Shown here one piece after another: positions 36,610 through 45,325 of a stretch of DNA of 64,000 nucleotides (the first letter of the stretch is position 1; each line of letters begins with the position of its first letter). The translations under genes were made by a program, and so were the position numbers. The DNA is from Mannheimia glucosida (GTDB lineage Bacteria; Pseudomonadota; Gammaproteobacteria; Enterobacterales; Pasteurellaceae). The DNA is taken from the NCBI RefSeq assembly GCF_046267875.1, contig NZ_CP176502.1, positions 434,001 through 498,000 on the forward strand, given 5' to 3'. Below the pieces are notes generated by a model. The model was not told where the DNA came from, made no database searches, and was given only the letters and a program-made list of their open reading frames with translations.

Positions 36610-37512
36610 TTATGAGTCATGGTTCTGTTCCCAAATCAAGCAACCTCCCCAAGCTTTAAGGCTTTCTTCTGAATGAAATTTAATCACCTCATTCGTAAAT
36701 TGATAGGCATCATATTCGCTTAATAAAAATGGCTCCTCTAATAATTCATTAAATACTGATCCATAATATTTACGTGTATCAAGAGTATAATTAACCGTAA
36801 CTTTCTTTGTACAATTTCCTTTTAGTGCCAATTCTTGTAATTTTTTATATACATTTCTATCATTATGAATACCTGTGTACCAAGCCGTACTGATAAGGCG
36901 AGCTATCTCACTACGAATAAAATAGCAATTCGTATCAATATGCTGACTATCATTCAGATTTATTGATAAAACACCTTTAACACCACCTAATTGATAATTA
37001 CATTCTAATGGTTCTTGATAAGCACAATGATATTCTCCCAATGATTCAATCGTATCAATGCACAGAAACTCACCATCTAAATCATAAAAATTGCGTAAAG
37101 AGTAAGCATAATCAGATTGCATTTCGAGTAAAGTATGCACACCAGATTCAACGTGAGTAGGTTCAAACCAATTATCATCATCCAGATAACAAATAATATC
37201 TTCTTTCACTAAAAATGGTGCAATCGCATTAATGCTACTATTTACCCAACCATCAGCCCCGGTATTCATTGGAAGATAAGTAACAATAACATTTGGAAAG
37301 TTCTTTAAAATATCAGCCGCTTGTTGGTGATATTTCTCTCCATCAACAAAAACATAATGTTTACACGGATAAGTCTGATTTTGTACGCTCAAAACCGCTC
37401 TTTCTAATTCAGGACGACCAATTGTTGAACTGATAACAGCTACAGTTGGTTGGTTGGTTGGTTGGTTGGTTGGTTGGTTGGTTGGTTGGTTGGTTGGTTG
37501 GTTGACACACAT
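36610..37512 (-). CDS. phase-variable family 2 glycosyltransferase
   Basis: The 300-residue GT-A glycosyltransferase begins MCV followed by five NQPT units encoded by a 15-copy tetranucleotide tract, then TVAVISSTIGRPELERAVLSVQNQTY (nucleotide-sugar fold), VDGEKYHQQA, GADGWVNSSINAI and the metal-binding DDD in IICYLDDDNWFEP. It probably adds a sugar to lipooligosaccharide or another surface glycan. Gain or loss of one repeat would shift the frame right after the start and stop translation; in this sequence it is in frame (on). AGGAAATAG precedes the only usable ATG. The acceptor and sugar are unknown. Confidence 0.87.
   Translation of the reverse strand: MCVNQPTNQPTNQPTNQPTNQPTVAVISSTIGRPELERAVLSVQNQTYPCKHYVFVDGEKYHQQAADILKNFPNVIVTYLPMNTGADGWVNSSINAIAPFLVKEDIICYLDDDNWFEPTHVESGVHTLLEMQSDYAYSLRNFYDLDGEFLCIDTIESLGEYHCAYQEPLECNYQLGGVKGVLSINLNDSQHIDTNCYFIRSEIARLISTAWYTGIHNDRNVYKKLQELALKGNCTKKVTVNYTLDTRKYYGSVFNELLEEPFLLSEYDAYQFTNEVIKFHSEESLKAWGGCLIWEQNHDS
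37445..37504. repeat. tetranucleotide repeat tract, 15 copies of CAAC on the coding strand
   Basis: An uninterrupted 60-base run of period 4 (GTTG on the plus strand, CAAC/CCAA on the coding strand) begins 8 bases after the first base of the glycosyltransferase start codon. Tetranucleotide tracts of this kind drive slipped-strand phase variation of surface genes in Haemophilus and relatives. Confidence 0.95.
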
Positions 37513-37583
37513 TCTATTTCCTATATTCTAAAAATAATAGAGTATTTTATACTTTAGTTAAATACTCGCTACTTTATATTAAA

Positions 37584-37602
37584 GGGCGTATTTTATACGC
37601 CC
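37584..37602 (-). terminator. hairpin downstream of proS
   Basis: GGGCGTAT / ATACGCCC forms an 8-bp GC-rich stem, with a short T-run on the minus strand, 18 bp beyond the proS stop. It probably separates proS from the phase-variable gene. Confidence 0.55.
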
Positions 37603-37619
37603 AATTTTGTTATTTATAA

Positions 37620-39335
37620 TTAAGCTTTCACATTCGCTTTTAAGAACGCAAGCAAGTTCTCTTTGGCGATCATTTGTTTTTCACCGCTGCGACGGTTTTT
37701 GTATTCAATTTCGCCATTCTCAAGGTTTTTCTCACCAATGACCACCATATGCGGCACACCGATAAGCTCCATATCCGCAAACATCACGCCCGGGCGTTCT
37801 TTACGATCATCAAAAATCACCTCAACGCCTTGAGCTTTTAAGGTAGCGTATAACTCTTCAGCGAATGCCTGCACTTTTTCCGATTTGTGCATATTCATCG
37901 GCACAATCGCCACCGTAAATGGAGCCATTTCATCACAAGGCCAGATAATACCACGATCATCATAATGTTGTTCAATCGCAGCTGCCACCACACGGGTAAC
38001 GCCGATACCGTAACAACCCATTGTCATCACTAGCGGTTTACCATCTTCGCCTTGCACAGTGGCTTTCATTGCTTCTGAGTATTTTTTACCTAATTGGAAA
38101 ATATGCCCTACTTCAATACCTCGTTTGATTTGAAGTGTGCCTTTACCGTCCGGGCTTGGGTCACCTTCCACCACATTGCGTAAATCTGCAATTTCCGGCA
38201 CAGCAACATCACGCTCCCAGTTCACGTTAAAGTAGTGTTTGCCATCAATATTCGCCCCACAGCCGAAATCTGACATCAACGCCACTGAGCGGTCAATAAT
38301 CACCGGAATCGGCATATTCACCACACCTAACGAGCCAACACCAGCACCGATTTTGGCTTTAATTTCTGCTTCATCAGCAAACTCAAGCGGATCAGCCACC
38401 AACGGGTGTTTTTGAGCTTTAATTTCGTTTAACTCGTGGTCGCCACGAATCACTAACGCAATTAACGGTTGCTCTTCGGTTGCCCCTTTCACCACCAAGG
38501 TTTTCACCGTTTTTTCAATGGCTAAACCGTGATTTGCCACTAATTCATTGATGGTTTTCGCATTTGGTGTATCCACTAGCTGCATTTCTGCCGTTGGTGC
38601 TTGGCGTTCACCCACCGCAACCGCTTCGGCTAATTCAATATTGGCAGCAAAATCTGATTCGGTTGAAAATACCACATCATCTTCACCGCTTGAGGCTAAC
38701 ACTTGGAACTCGTGAGAGGCTGAACCACCGATAGAGCCAGTATCTGCCTGCACCGCACGGAAATCTAAGCCCAAACGGGTGAAAATATTGCTGTAAACCT
38801 GATACATCACATCATAGGTTTCTTGTAAGCTCTCTTGCGTGGTGTGGAAAGAATAGGCGTCTTTCATCACAAATTCACGCGAACGCATTACCCCGAAACG
38901 AGGGCGGACTTCATCACGGAATTTGGTTTGAATTTGGTATAAATTCAGCGGAAGTTGTTTGTATGAAGACACTTCACGGCGAACCAAGTCGGTAATCACT
39001 TCTTCGTGGGTCGGGCCAAGTACGAAATCACGTTCACCACGATCTTTAAAGCGTAATAATTCCGGGCCGTAATCATTCCAACGACCAGACTCCACCCATA
39101 ATTCCGCAGGCTGAACCACCGGCATTAATACCTCGATAGCCCCGCCTTTGTTCATCTCTTCACGAATAATATTTTCGACTTTTTTCAACACTTTGATCCC
39201 GGTCGGCAACCAGTTGTATAAACCTGATGCCATCGGGCGAATCATTCCGGCACGCAACATTAATTGATGGCTAACTACTTGTGCATCATTTGGTGTTTCT
39301 TTAAGGGTTGAAAATAAATATTGACTTGTACGCAT
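37620..39335 (-). CDS. proS: prolyl-tRNA synthetase
   Basis: ProS charges tRNA-Pro. The 571-residue class II synthetase has motif 1 around MASGLYNWLPTGIKVLKKVENIIREEM, motif 2 FRDEVRPRFGVMRSREFVMKDAYSFH, an inserted YbaK-like editing domain (about 225-400, with KTLVVKG and LVIRGDHELNEIKA) that hydrolyses Ala-tRNA-Pro, motif 3 MGCYGIGVTRVVAAAIEQ, and a C-terminal anticodon domain. Length and layout are those of the bacterial editing form. Confidence 0.97.
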   Translation of the reverse strand: MRTSQYLFSTLKETPNDAQVVSHQLMLRAGMIRPMASGLYNWLPTGIKVLKKVENIIREEMNKGGAIEVLMPVVQPAELWVESGRWNDYGPELLRFKDRGERDFVLGPTHEEVITDLVRREVSSYKQLPLNLYQIQTKFRDEVRPRFGVMRSREFVMKDAYSFHTTQESLQETYDVMYQVYSNIFTRLGLDFRAVQADTGSIGGSASHEFQVLASSGEDDVVFSTESDFAANIELAEAVAVGERQAPTAEMQLVDTPNAKTINELVANHGLAIEKTVKTLVVKGATEEQPLIALVIRGDHELNEIKAQKHPLVADPLEFADEAEIKAKIGAGVGSLGVVNMPIPVIIDRSVALMSDFGCGANIDGKHYFNVNWERDVAVPEIADLRNVVEGDPSPDGKGTLQIKRGIEVGHIFQLGKKYSEAMKATVQGEDGKPLVMTMGCYGIGVTRVVAAAIEQHYDDRGIIWPCDEMAPFTVAIVPMNMHKSEKVQAFAEELYATLKAQGVEVIFDDRKERPGVMFADMELIGVPHMVVIGEKNLENGEIEYKNRRSGEKQMIAKENLLAFLKANVKA

Positions 39336-39435
39336 TGCTATTCCTATTCTTTTTAAACTTTGAAACCTGAAAAAATCTGCTTATTTTAAAACAAAGCGGT
39401 CAAATTTTCAGGAAATTTTGCAAAATCCTATAAAA

Positions 39436-39462
39436 AAATAACCGCTTGTAAGCGGTTATTTT
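39436..39462 (-). terminator. terminator of htpG from paired uptake signals
   Basis: AAATAACCGCTT and AAGCGGTTATTT form a perfect 12-bp stem with almost no loop, about 10 bp beyond the htpG stop, T-rich on both sides. Both arms contain the uptake core. Confidence 0.75.
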
Positions 39463-39471
39463 GTTGCACAT

Positions 39472-41355
39472 TTAACTTAATAGCTTATTCACCCGTTTAA
39501 TAAAGGCGGTCGGGTTTTCTAATGTGCCACGTTCGGCAAGCAGGGCTTGTTCAAACAGCAGTTCAATCCAATCGGCGAACTCGGCTTCATCGGTAAGATC
39601 AACCACTTTTTTCACCATTGGGTGATCCGGGTTCAGCTCAAAAGTATATTTCACTTCCGGTGCTTGTTGCCCCATTGCCGCAAACAGTTTTGCCATTTGG
39701 GTGGTCATTTCATCGCTGTCGGTGGAAACCACTGCCGGTGTGTCGGTTAAGCGGTGAGTCAGCACCACATTTTTAACCCGTTCGCCAAAGTAGCCTTTCG
39801 CTCGTTCTAAGAACGAACCAAACTCCGCCTGTTGGGCTTTTTGGCTCTCTTCTTCCTGCTTGTCGGCAAGTTCGCCTAAGTCTAAATCCGACTTGGTAAT
39901 GCTTTGTAGCGGTTTGCCGTCAAACTCAGTGAGATGGCTAACCAACCATTCATCAATGCGGTCGGAAAGCAGTAGCACCTCAATGCCTTTTTTGTGGAAC
40001 AGCTCTAAGTGCGGGCTGTTTTTAGCTGCTTGGTAGCTGTCGGCGGTTAAGAAGTAGATCGCTTTCTGCCCCTCTTTCATTCTTGCAATATAATCGGCAA
40101 AACTGACCGCTTGTTCGCTGTCATCACGCTGGGTAGAGGCAAAACGGAGTAAGCCGGCAACCTGTTGTTTGTTAGCGAAATCTTCACCCACGCCCTCTTT
40201 CAGCACCACGCCGAACGCTTGCCAGAATTGGGCATATTTTTCAGCATCGTCTTTCGCCAATTTTTCCAGCAGTTGCAACGCACGCTTGGTTAAAGCGGAA
40301 CGGAGCGATTGAGTCACTTTGTTCTCTTGCAGAATTTCACGGCTGACGTTGAGTGGTAGGTCGTTGGTGTCGAGCAAGCCACGCATAAAACGCAGGTAGT
40401 TCGGCATAAAGACTTCCGCATCGTCCATAATAAACACACGCTGAACGTAGAGTTTTAAACCGTGTTTTTGCTCACGTTGGAACAGATCCCACGGGGCTTT
40501 GCTCGGCACATACAGCAAGCTGGTGTACTCCTGCTTGCCCTCGACTTTATTGTGCGACCAAATCAGCGGGTCGGCAAAATCGTGGCTGAGGTGTTTGTAA
40601 AATTCGGTGTATTCCTCGTCACTAATCTCATTTTTTGAGCGTGTCCAAAGGGCTTGGGCTTTGTTAATTTTTTCCCATTTTTGACCGCTTACTTTGCCCT
40701 CGTCATCGTATTCGTTGGTCTGAATTTCCACCGCCAAACCGATATGGTCGGAGTATTTGCCGATAATCTCACGCAAACGCCATTCGCTTAAAAACTCTTT
40801 TTCGTCCTCACGCAAGTGAAGAATGATTTCCGTGCCACGCTCTTTTTTCTCCAGATCGGCAACGGTGTAATCGCCCTCACCGGCGGATTCCCAAATCACA
40901 CCTTGCTCGGCAGGCACACCGGCAGCACGGGTTTTGACCGTAACCTTATCCGCCACAATGAAAGAAGAGTAAAAGCCCACACCGAACTGCCCGATAAGCT
41001 GGCTGTCTTTGGCTTGGTCTGTGCCGAGAGCATTCAAAAATTCTTTGGTACCAGATTTTGCAATCGTACCCAGATGGTCGATCACCTGCTCACGAGTCAT
41101 ACCGATACCGTTATCGGCAATCGTAATGGTGCCAAGTGTTTCATCCATAGACACACGCACACGCAGTTCGCCATCGCCCTCATACAAAGCCGGCTCGGAA
41201 AGGGCTTTAAACCGCAATTTATCGGCGGCGTCAGAGGCGTTGGAAATCAGCTCACGCAGGAAAATTTCTTTGTTGGAGTAAAGCGAGTGGATCATCAGTT
41301 GCAATAACTGTTTCACTTCCGACTGGAAGCCACGGGTTTCTTGATTATTTGCCAT
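39472..41355 (-). CDS. htpG: molecular chaperone HtpG (Hsp90)
   Basis: This ATP-dependent chaperone homodimer has 627 residues. The N-terminal GHKL ATPase is recognisable from NKEIFLRELISNASDAADKLRF, DNGIGMT, GTIAKSGTKEF and GQFGVGFYSSFIVA; the middle domain holds LYVQRVFIMDDAEVFMPNYLRF and LPLNVSREILQ (catalytic Arg), followed by the C-terminal dimerisation domain. Full length. Located alone between proS and a toxin-antitoxin pair. Confidence 0.97.
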   Translation of the reverse strand: MANNQETRGFQSEVKQLLQLMIHSLYSNKEIFLRELISNASDAADKLRFKALSEPALYEGDGELRVRVSMDETLGTITIADNGIGMTREQVIDHLGTIAKSGTKEFLNALGTDQAKDSQLIGQFGVGFYSSFIVADKVTVKTRAAGVPAEQGVIWESAGEGDYTVADLEKKERGTEIILHLREDEKEFLSEWRLREIIGKYSDHIGLAVEIQTNEYDDEGKVSGQKWEKINKAQALWTRSKNEISDEEYTEFYKHLSHDFADPLIWSHNKVEGKQEYTSLLYVPSKAPWDLFQREQKHGLKLYVQRVFIMDDAEVFMPNYLRFMRGLLDTNDLPLNVSREILQENKVTQSLRSALTKRALQLLEKLAKDDAEKYAQFWQAFGVVLKEGVGEDFANKQQVAGLLRFASTQRDDSEQAVSFADYIARMKEGQKAIYFLTADSYQAAKNSPHLELFHKKGIEVLLLSDRIDEWLVSHLTEFDGKPLQSITKSDLDLGELADKQEEESQKAQQAEFGSFLERAKGYFGERVKNVVLTHRLTDTPAVVSTDSDEMTTQMAKLFAAMGQQAPEVKYTFELNPDHPMVKKVVDLTDEAEFADWIELLFEQALLAERGTLENPTAFIKRVNKLLS

Positions 41356-41465
41356 TGTGTATTCCTTTATTCATTAAAAAACAGAGAATAGATGGGGCAA
41401 GCGGTCAAATTTTCAAGATTTTTTGCAAAATATCTGTTGCCAAATGGCGAATTAATTGAAAGATA

Positions 41466-41507
41466 TTACTACATTTCATAAAATACACTCATCTTTTTAC
41501 TACATTT
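41466..41507. promoter_or_regulatory. direct repeats upstream of the antitoxin gene
   Basis: TTACTACATTT occurs at 41466-41476 and again at 41497-41507, 31 bp apart (about three helical turns). It lies directly before the Phd-type antitoxin start, so it is a likely autoregulatory operator. This is inference from position and periodicity. Confidence 0.5.
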
Positions 41508-41518
41508 TGGAGATCGAT

Positions 41519-41806
41519 ATGGCAATAACCATTACATCCAGAGAATTTAATCAAAATGCCAGCAAAGTGTTAAAAATGGCAGAAAAAGAGCCGGTATTTA
41601 TCACCAAATGGGGCAAGGTGGTGAATGTGGTGTCGAGTTATATGGATTATCAGCAAAAAAAGCCTAGCGAGCCGAGCTTTGAAGAACTATTTGCCTCTTC
41701 CGGAAACGAGGATGTGAGCGATGAATTTTGGCAAGAGTTTGAACAAACATTGGTTGAAATCCGCAAAAGCAATAAACCAAGACCTGTTGATTTTGGAGAT
41801 GAGTAA
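41519..41806 (+). CDS. type II antitoxin, Phd/YefM family
   Basis: The 95-residue protein starts MAITITSREFNQNASKVLKMAEKEPVFITKWGKVVNVV, the Phd/YefM DNA-binding fold, and ends in an acidic, probably disordered tail that would wrap the toxin. The ATG at 41519 has TTTTGGAG upstream; the longer reading from 41456 crosses the operator repeats. Its stop overlaps the toxin start by one base (TAATG), showing translational coupling. It should bind its own promoter together with the toxin. Confidence 0.88.
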   Translation: MAITITSREFNQNASKVLKMAEKEPVFITKWGKVVNVVSSYMDYQQKKPSEPSFEELFASSGNEDVSDEFWQEFEQTLVEIRKSNKPRPVDFGDE

Positions 41807-42234
41807 TGTATCGCTACCTTTTTGATACCAATGTGGTTTCCGAGCTTTATAAGTTAAGAAACGACAAGATGGATGTCAATGTTCGCCAGTGGCTGAGAGG
41901 GGTTAATCCTAGCCAGACCAATATCAGCTGTATTACGTTATCTGAAATCAAAACAGGTATTTTGCTGAAAGCCCGCAAAGACAAAGAACAATCAGACCGA
42001 TTAAATGAGTGGTTTGAAAATAATGTATTAAAGGCTTATCAAACAAAAGCGTTTGTGGTGAATAACGACATTGCTCTATTGGCATCAGAGTACCATATTC
42101 CCAATAAAATGGATTTAAATGATGCTTATATTGCGGCAACTGCCAAATACCATAATCTGATTTTAGTCACCCGCAACACCAAAGATTTTATCCGTTGTGA
42201 TGTGCGTTTATTTAACCCATTTGAAACCGCATAA
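41806..42234 (+). CDS. type II toxin, PIN-domain ribonuclease (VapC/FitB family)
   Basis: The 142-residue PIN protein has the first acidic residue in YLFDTNVVSELYK, the Glu in LSEIKTG, and the third/fourth acidic positions in MDLNDAYIAATAKYHNLILVTRNTKDF. VapC toxins cut tRNA or rRNA at single sites; the target here is unknown. It is partnered by the antitoxin overlapping upstream. Its stop lies only 3 bases before recG, so recG may be cotranscribed with the pair. Confidence 0.9.
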   Translation: MYRYLFDTNVVSELYKLRNDKMDVNVRQWLRGVNPSQTNISCITLSEIKTGILLKARKDKEQSDRLNEWFENNVLKAYQTKAFVVNNDIALLASEYHIPNKMDLNDAYIAATAKYHNLILVTRNTKDFIRCDVRLFNPFETA

Positions 42235-42237
42235 ATA

Positions 42238-44319
42238 ATGAGTGAACAATTATTAGACGGCGTGCTATTAACCGCACTTTCAGGTGTAGGAGCGGCGATT
42301 TCCGAAAAGTTAAGTCGAATCGGCATTAATAATGTGCAGGATTTACTGTTTCATCTGCCAATGCGGTATGAAGATCGCACCCGTATTACCCCGATTGCTG
42401 ATGTTCGCCCGGAAAGCTTTGCCACCATTGAAGGCTATGTACAACTTACCGAAGTTCAGTTTGGTAAACGCCCGATTTTATCGGTCACGCTCTCCGACAG
42501 CACCAGCAAAATTATGCTTAAATTCTTCAATTTCAATGTCGGAATGAAAAATAGCCTCGCTACTGGCGTTCGGGTAAAAGCCTTTGGGGAAATTAAGCGT
42601 GGGCGATTTATGGCGGAAATTCACCACCCTGAATATCAAATTATTCGGGATAATCAACCGCTTGTACTGGCTGAAACCCTGACGCCGATTTACTCCACCA
42701 CAGAGGGGTTAAAACAAGCCTCACTGCGGAAATTAACCGAGCAAGCCCTCGCTTTATTAGAGAAAGTAAAAGTCGCCGAGCTGTTGCCTGATGAATACAA
42801 TCCGCACAAATACAGCCTAAAAGAAGCGTTGCAGTTATTGCACCGCCCACCGCCGACGATTTCTGCCGAAGTATTGGAAAAAGGCGACCACCCTGCTCAA
42901 AAAAGGCTGATATTTGAAGAACTGCTGGCACACAATTTGGCGATGCAGCAACTCCGTTTAGGGGTAAAACTGCAATATGCAGAGGCACTTACTTATCAAA
43001 CCGATATAAAACAGCGTTTTCTCGACAGTTTGCCTTTTAAGCCTACCCACGCACAAAGCCGAGTCACGGCAGATATTGAGCAAGATCTTGCCAAACCACA
43101 CCCGATGATGCGACTGGTACAAGGCGATGTTGGCTCGGGCAAAACCTTAGTGGCCGCCTTGGCAGCATTATTAGCGATTGATAACGGCAAACAGGTAGCA
43201 TTAATGGCACCGACCGAAATTCTTGCCGAACAGCACGCCAATAATTTTGCTAACTGGCTTAATCCCTTTGGGATTGAGGTTGGCTGGCTTGCCGGTAAAG
43301 TGAAAGGCAAGGCGAGAGCTGCACAACTTGAGGCAATCAAAAACGGTGATGTGCAGATGATTATCGGCACTCACGCCCTGTTCCAAGAAAATGTGGAATT
43401 TCACAATTTAGCACTGGTGATTATTGATGAACAACACCGTTTTGGCGTACACCAACGGCTGACCTTGCGGGAAAAAGGAGCGAAAGAAAATAACTATCCG
43501 CATCAGCTTATTATGACGGCGACCCCCATTCCGAGAACACTGGCAATGACGGTCTATGCCGACCTCGACACCTCCATTATTGACGAACTTCCACCGGGTA
43601 GAACGCCAATCACGACTGTGGTGATTTCTGAAGATCGGAGAGCAGAAATCGTTCAGCGAGTGTACCAAGCCTGTAAACAAGAACACCGCCAAGCCTATTG
43701 GGTCTGTACTCTAATTGATGAGAGCGAAGTGTTGGAGGCTCAAGCCGCAGCAGCGATTGCCGAAGATTTACAGCGAGCCTTGCCGGATTTACGCATCGGG
43801 TTAGTACACGGACGACTAAAACCACAGGAAAAGCAAGCGATTATGGCGGAATTTAAGGCAGCGAATTTAGATTTGCTGGTTGCAACTACCGTGATTGAAG
43901 TGGGCGTGGACGTGCCGAATGCCAGCCTGATGATTATCGAAAATTCCGAACGACTCGGACTGGCTCAACTCCACCAGTTACGTGGACGGGTTGGGCGAGG
44001 AGCAACTGCCTCGCATTGCGTATTAATGTACAAACCACCGCTCGGGAAAATTTCCAGCAAGCGGTTACAAGTAATGCGTGATAGCCAAGACGGTTTCTAC
44101 ATTGCCGAAAAAGATTTGGAAATTCGAGGCACAGGTGAAATTCTTGGTACTAAACAGACCGGAATGGCAGAATTTAAGGTAGCGGATTTAATGCGAGACC
44201 GCAAAATGATTCCGCTGGTGCAACGTTACGCCAAGCAAATTATTAGCGAAAATCAACCGCTTGCAGAGGCGTTAATTAAGCGTTGGTTAGACAACAAGGC
44301 GGAATATACCAACGCTTAA
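42238..44319 (+). CDS. recG: ATP-dependent DNA helicase RecG
   Basis: RecG reverses stalled forks and processes branched DNA. The 693-residue protein has the N-terminal wedge OB domain (about 50-150, DLLFHLPMRYEDRT at its start). Helicase motifs follow: I RLVQGDVGSGKTLVAALA, II IIDEQHRFGVHQR, III MTATPIPRTLAM, then VHGRLKP, VATTVIEVGVDVPNASLMIIENSERLGLAQLHQLRGRVGRG. Length is normal. There is no clear ribosome site between the toxin stop and this ATG, which suggests coupling. Confidence 0.97.
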   Translation: MSEQLLDGVLLTALSGVGAAISEKLSRIGINNVQDLLFHLPMRYEDRTRITPIADVRPESFATIEGYVQLTEVQFGKRPILSVTLSDSTSKIMLKFFNFNVGMKNSLATGVRVKAFGEIKRGRFMAEIHHPEYQIIRDNQPLVLAETLTPIYSTTEGLKQASLRKLTEQALALLEKVKVAELLPDEYNPHKYSLKEALQLLHRPPPTISAEVLEKGDHPAQKRLIFEELLAHNLAMQQLRLGVKLQYAEALTYQTDIKQRFLDSLPFKPTHAQSRVTADIEQDLAKPHPMMRLVQGDVGSGKTLVAALAALLAIDNGKQVALMAPTEILAEQHANNFANWLNPFGIEVGWLAGKVKGKARAAQLEAIKNGDVQMIIGTHALFQENVEFHNLALVIIDEQHRFGVHQRLTLREKGAKENNYPHQLIMTATPIPRTLAMTVYADLDTSIIDELPPGRTPITTVVISEDRRAEIVQRVYQACKQEHRQAYWVCTLIDESEVLEAQAAAAIAEDLQRALPDLRIGLVHGRLKPQEKQAIMAEFKAANLDLLVATTVIEVGVDVPNASLMIIENSERLGLAQLHQLRGRVGRGATASHCVLMYKPPLGKISSKRLQVMRDSQDGFYIAEKDLEIRGTGEILGTKQTGMAEFKVADLMRDRKMIPLVQRYAKQIISENQPLAEALIKRWLDNKAEYTNA

Positions 44320-44340
44320 CCGGCAAGTGGGTTATTTAAA

Positions 44341-45273
44341 TTACGGCAGGTTTTTTACCGACTCAATCACCAAATCCCAAAAGCGGGATTTGTCTAATTT
44401 TTTTGCTACCCAAGTATTACACTGTTTTGGCGGGTAGCGGAAATCCGCCACCGTCATACCCAATGTGTGCGTGCCGGTTAACTCAATATTGACCGGCACT
44501 TGCTGAACTTCAATCAGGCTTGGGTCAATCACATATGCCACCGCACAGGCATCGTGAACCGGTGGGGCATCAAAGCCTTGAGCTTGTTTATACATTTTGG
44601 CGAAGAACGCCAACAATTCCACCACAAACTGCCCCGATTGGCTGTTTAATGCCTTAAAGCGTTCAACCACATCAGGGGTGGCAAGTGCTTGGTGAGTTAA
44701 GTCTAAGCCGACCATCGTCACCTTCCAACCGGCATTAAACACAATATGAGCAGCTTCCGGGTCAATTTTAATATTAAATTCTGCCACCGCACTCCAGTTG
44801 CCGGTGTGATAACCTCCGCCCATCAGCACCACTTCTTTCACTCTTTCAATAATACGAGGCTCAAGGCGGGCAGCTAAAGCAATATTGGTTAGCCCTCCGG
44901 TCGGCACTAAGGTAATGCTTTTCTCCGGGTGCGACATTATCAAATCAATAATTAATTGAGCGGCGTGTTTTTCCTCAAATTGTCGGGTAGATTCAGGGAG
45001 TACAGGTCCATCCATTCCCGAATCACCGTGAATATCCGGGGCATTTTCCACTTCACGCACCAGCGGTCTGGCACAACCTTTGGCAAAAGGAACGTTGCAA
45101 ATATGAGCAATTTCCGCAACCGCCAACGCATTACGCGATACTTTTTCTAAGGTTTGATTACCTACCACTGTGGTAACTGCCAACAAATCAATATTCGGAT
45201 TCCCCCAAGCGAGCATCATTGCAATAGCATCGTCATGCCCCGGGTCACAATCTAAAATAATTTTTTGAGCCAT
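44341..45273 (-). CDS. ribonucleoside hydrolase (RihA/RihB-type)
   Basis: The enzyme hydrolyses ribonucleosides, usually cytidine and uridine, to base and ribose. The 310-residue protein shows the calcium-binding DCDPGHDDAIAMMLA at the N-terminus, VTTVVGNQTLEK, HGDSGMDGPVLPE, TGGLTNIALA, EVVLMGGGYHTGNWSAVAEFNIKIDPEAAHIVF and PVHDACAVAY with the active-site His. It is closest to the pyrimidine-specific group. It is convergent with recG (21 bp apart). Confidence 0.9.
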   Translation of the reverse strand: MAQKIILDCDPGHDDAIAMMLAWGNPNIDLLAVTTVVGNQTLEKVSRNALAVAEIAHICNVPFAKGCARPLVREVENAPDIHGDSGMDGPVLPESTRQFEEKHAAQLIIDLIMSHPEKSITLVPTGGLTNIALAARLEPRIIERVKEVVLMGGGYHTGNWSAVAEFNIKIDPEAAHIVFNAGWKVTMVGLDLTHQALATPDVVERFKALNSQSGQFVVELLAFFAKMYKQAQGFDAPPVHDACAVAYVIDPSLIEVQQVPVNIELTGTHTLGMTVADFRYPPKQCNTWVAKKLDKSRFWDLVIESVKNLP

Positions 45274-45290
45274 TATTGTCTCCTTTAAAA

Positions 45291-45313
45291 AAGGGAGAGC
45301 CTAAGCTCCCCCT
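45291..45313 (-). terminator. hairpin between the phosphosugar mutase and nucleoside hydrolase genes
   Basis: AGGGAGAGC and GCTCCCCCT pair (one G-U) around CTAA and are followed on the minus strand by six T. It probably ends the mutase transcript or attenuates read-through into the hydrolase gene 18 bp beyond. Confidence 0.65.
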
Positions 45314-45325
45314 CAATTAATGCCA

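Noticed and set aside
37445..37504. Tetranucleotide tract as a CRISPR or satellite repeat
   Set aside because: The unit is 4 bases, with no spacers, and it is in frame within a gene, so a contingency locus is the better reading.
40816..41307. 163-codon open frame antisense to htpG
   Set aside because: It is complementary to a highly conserved coding region, has no ribosome site, and its sequence shows no domain; it is a shadow of htpG codon use.
41806..42234. PIN-domain protein as a general RNA-processing enzyme
   Set aside because: The one-base overlap with a Phd/YefM antitoxin and the small size make a toxin-antitoxin pair far more likely.
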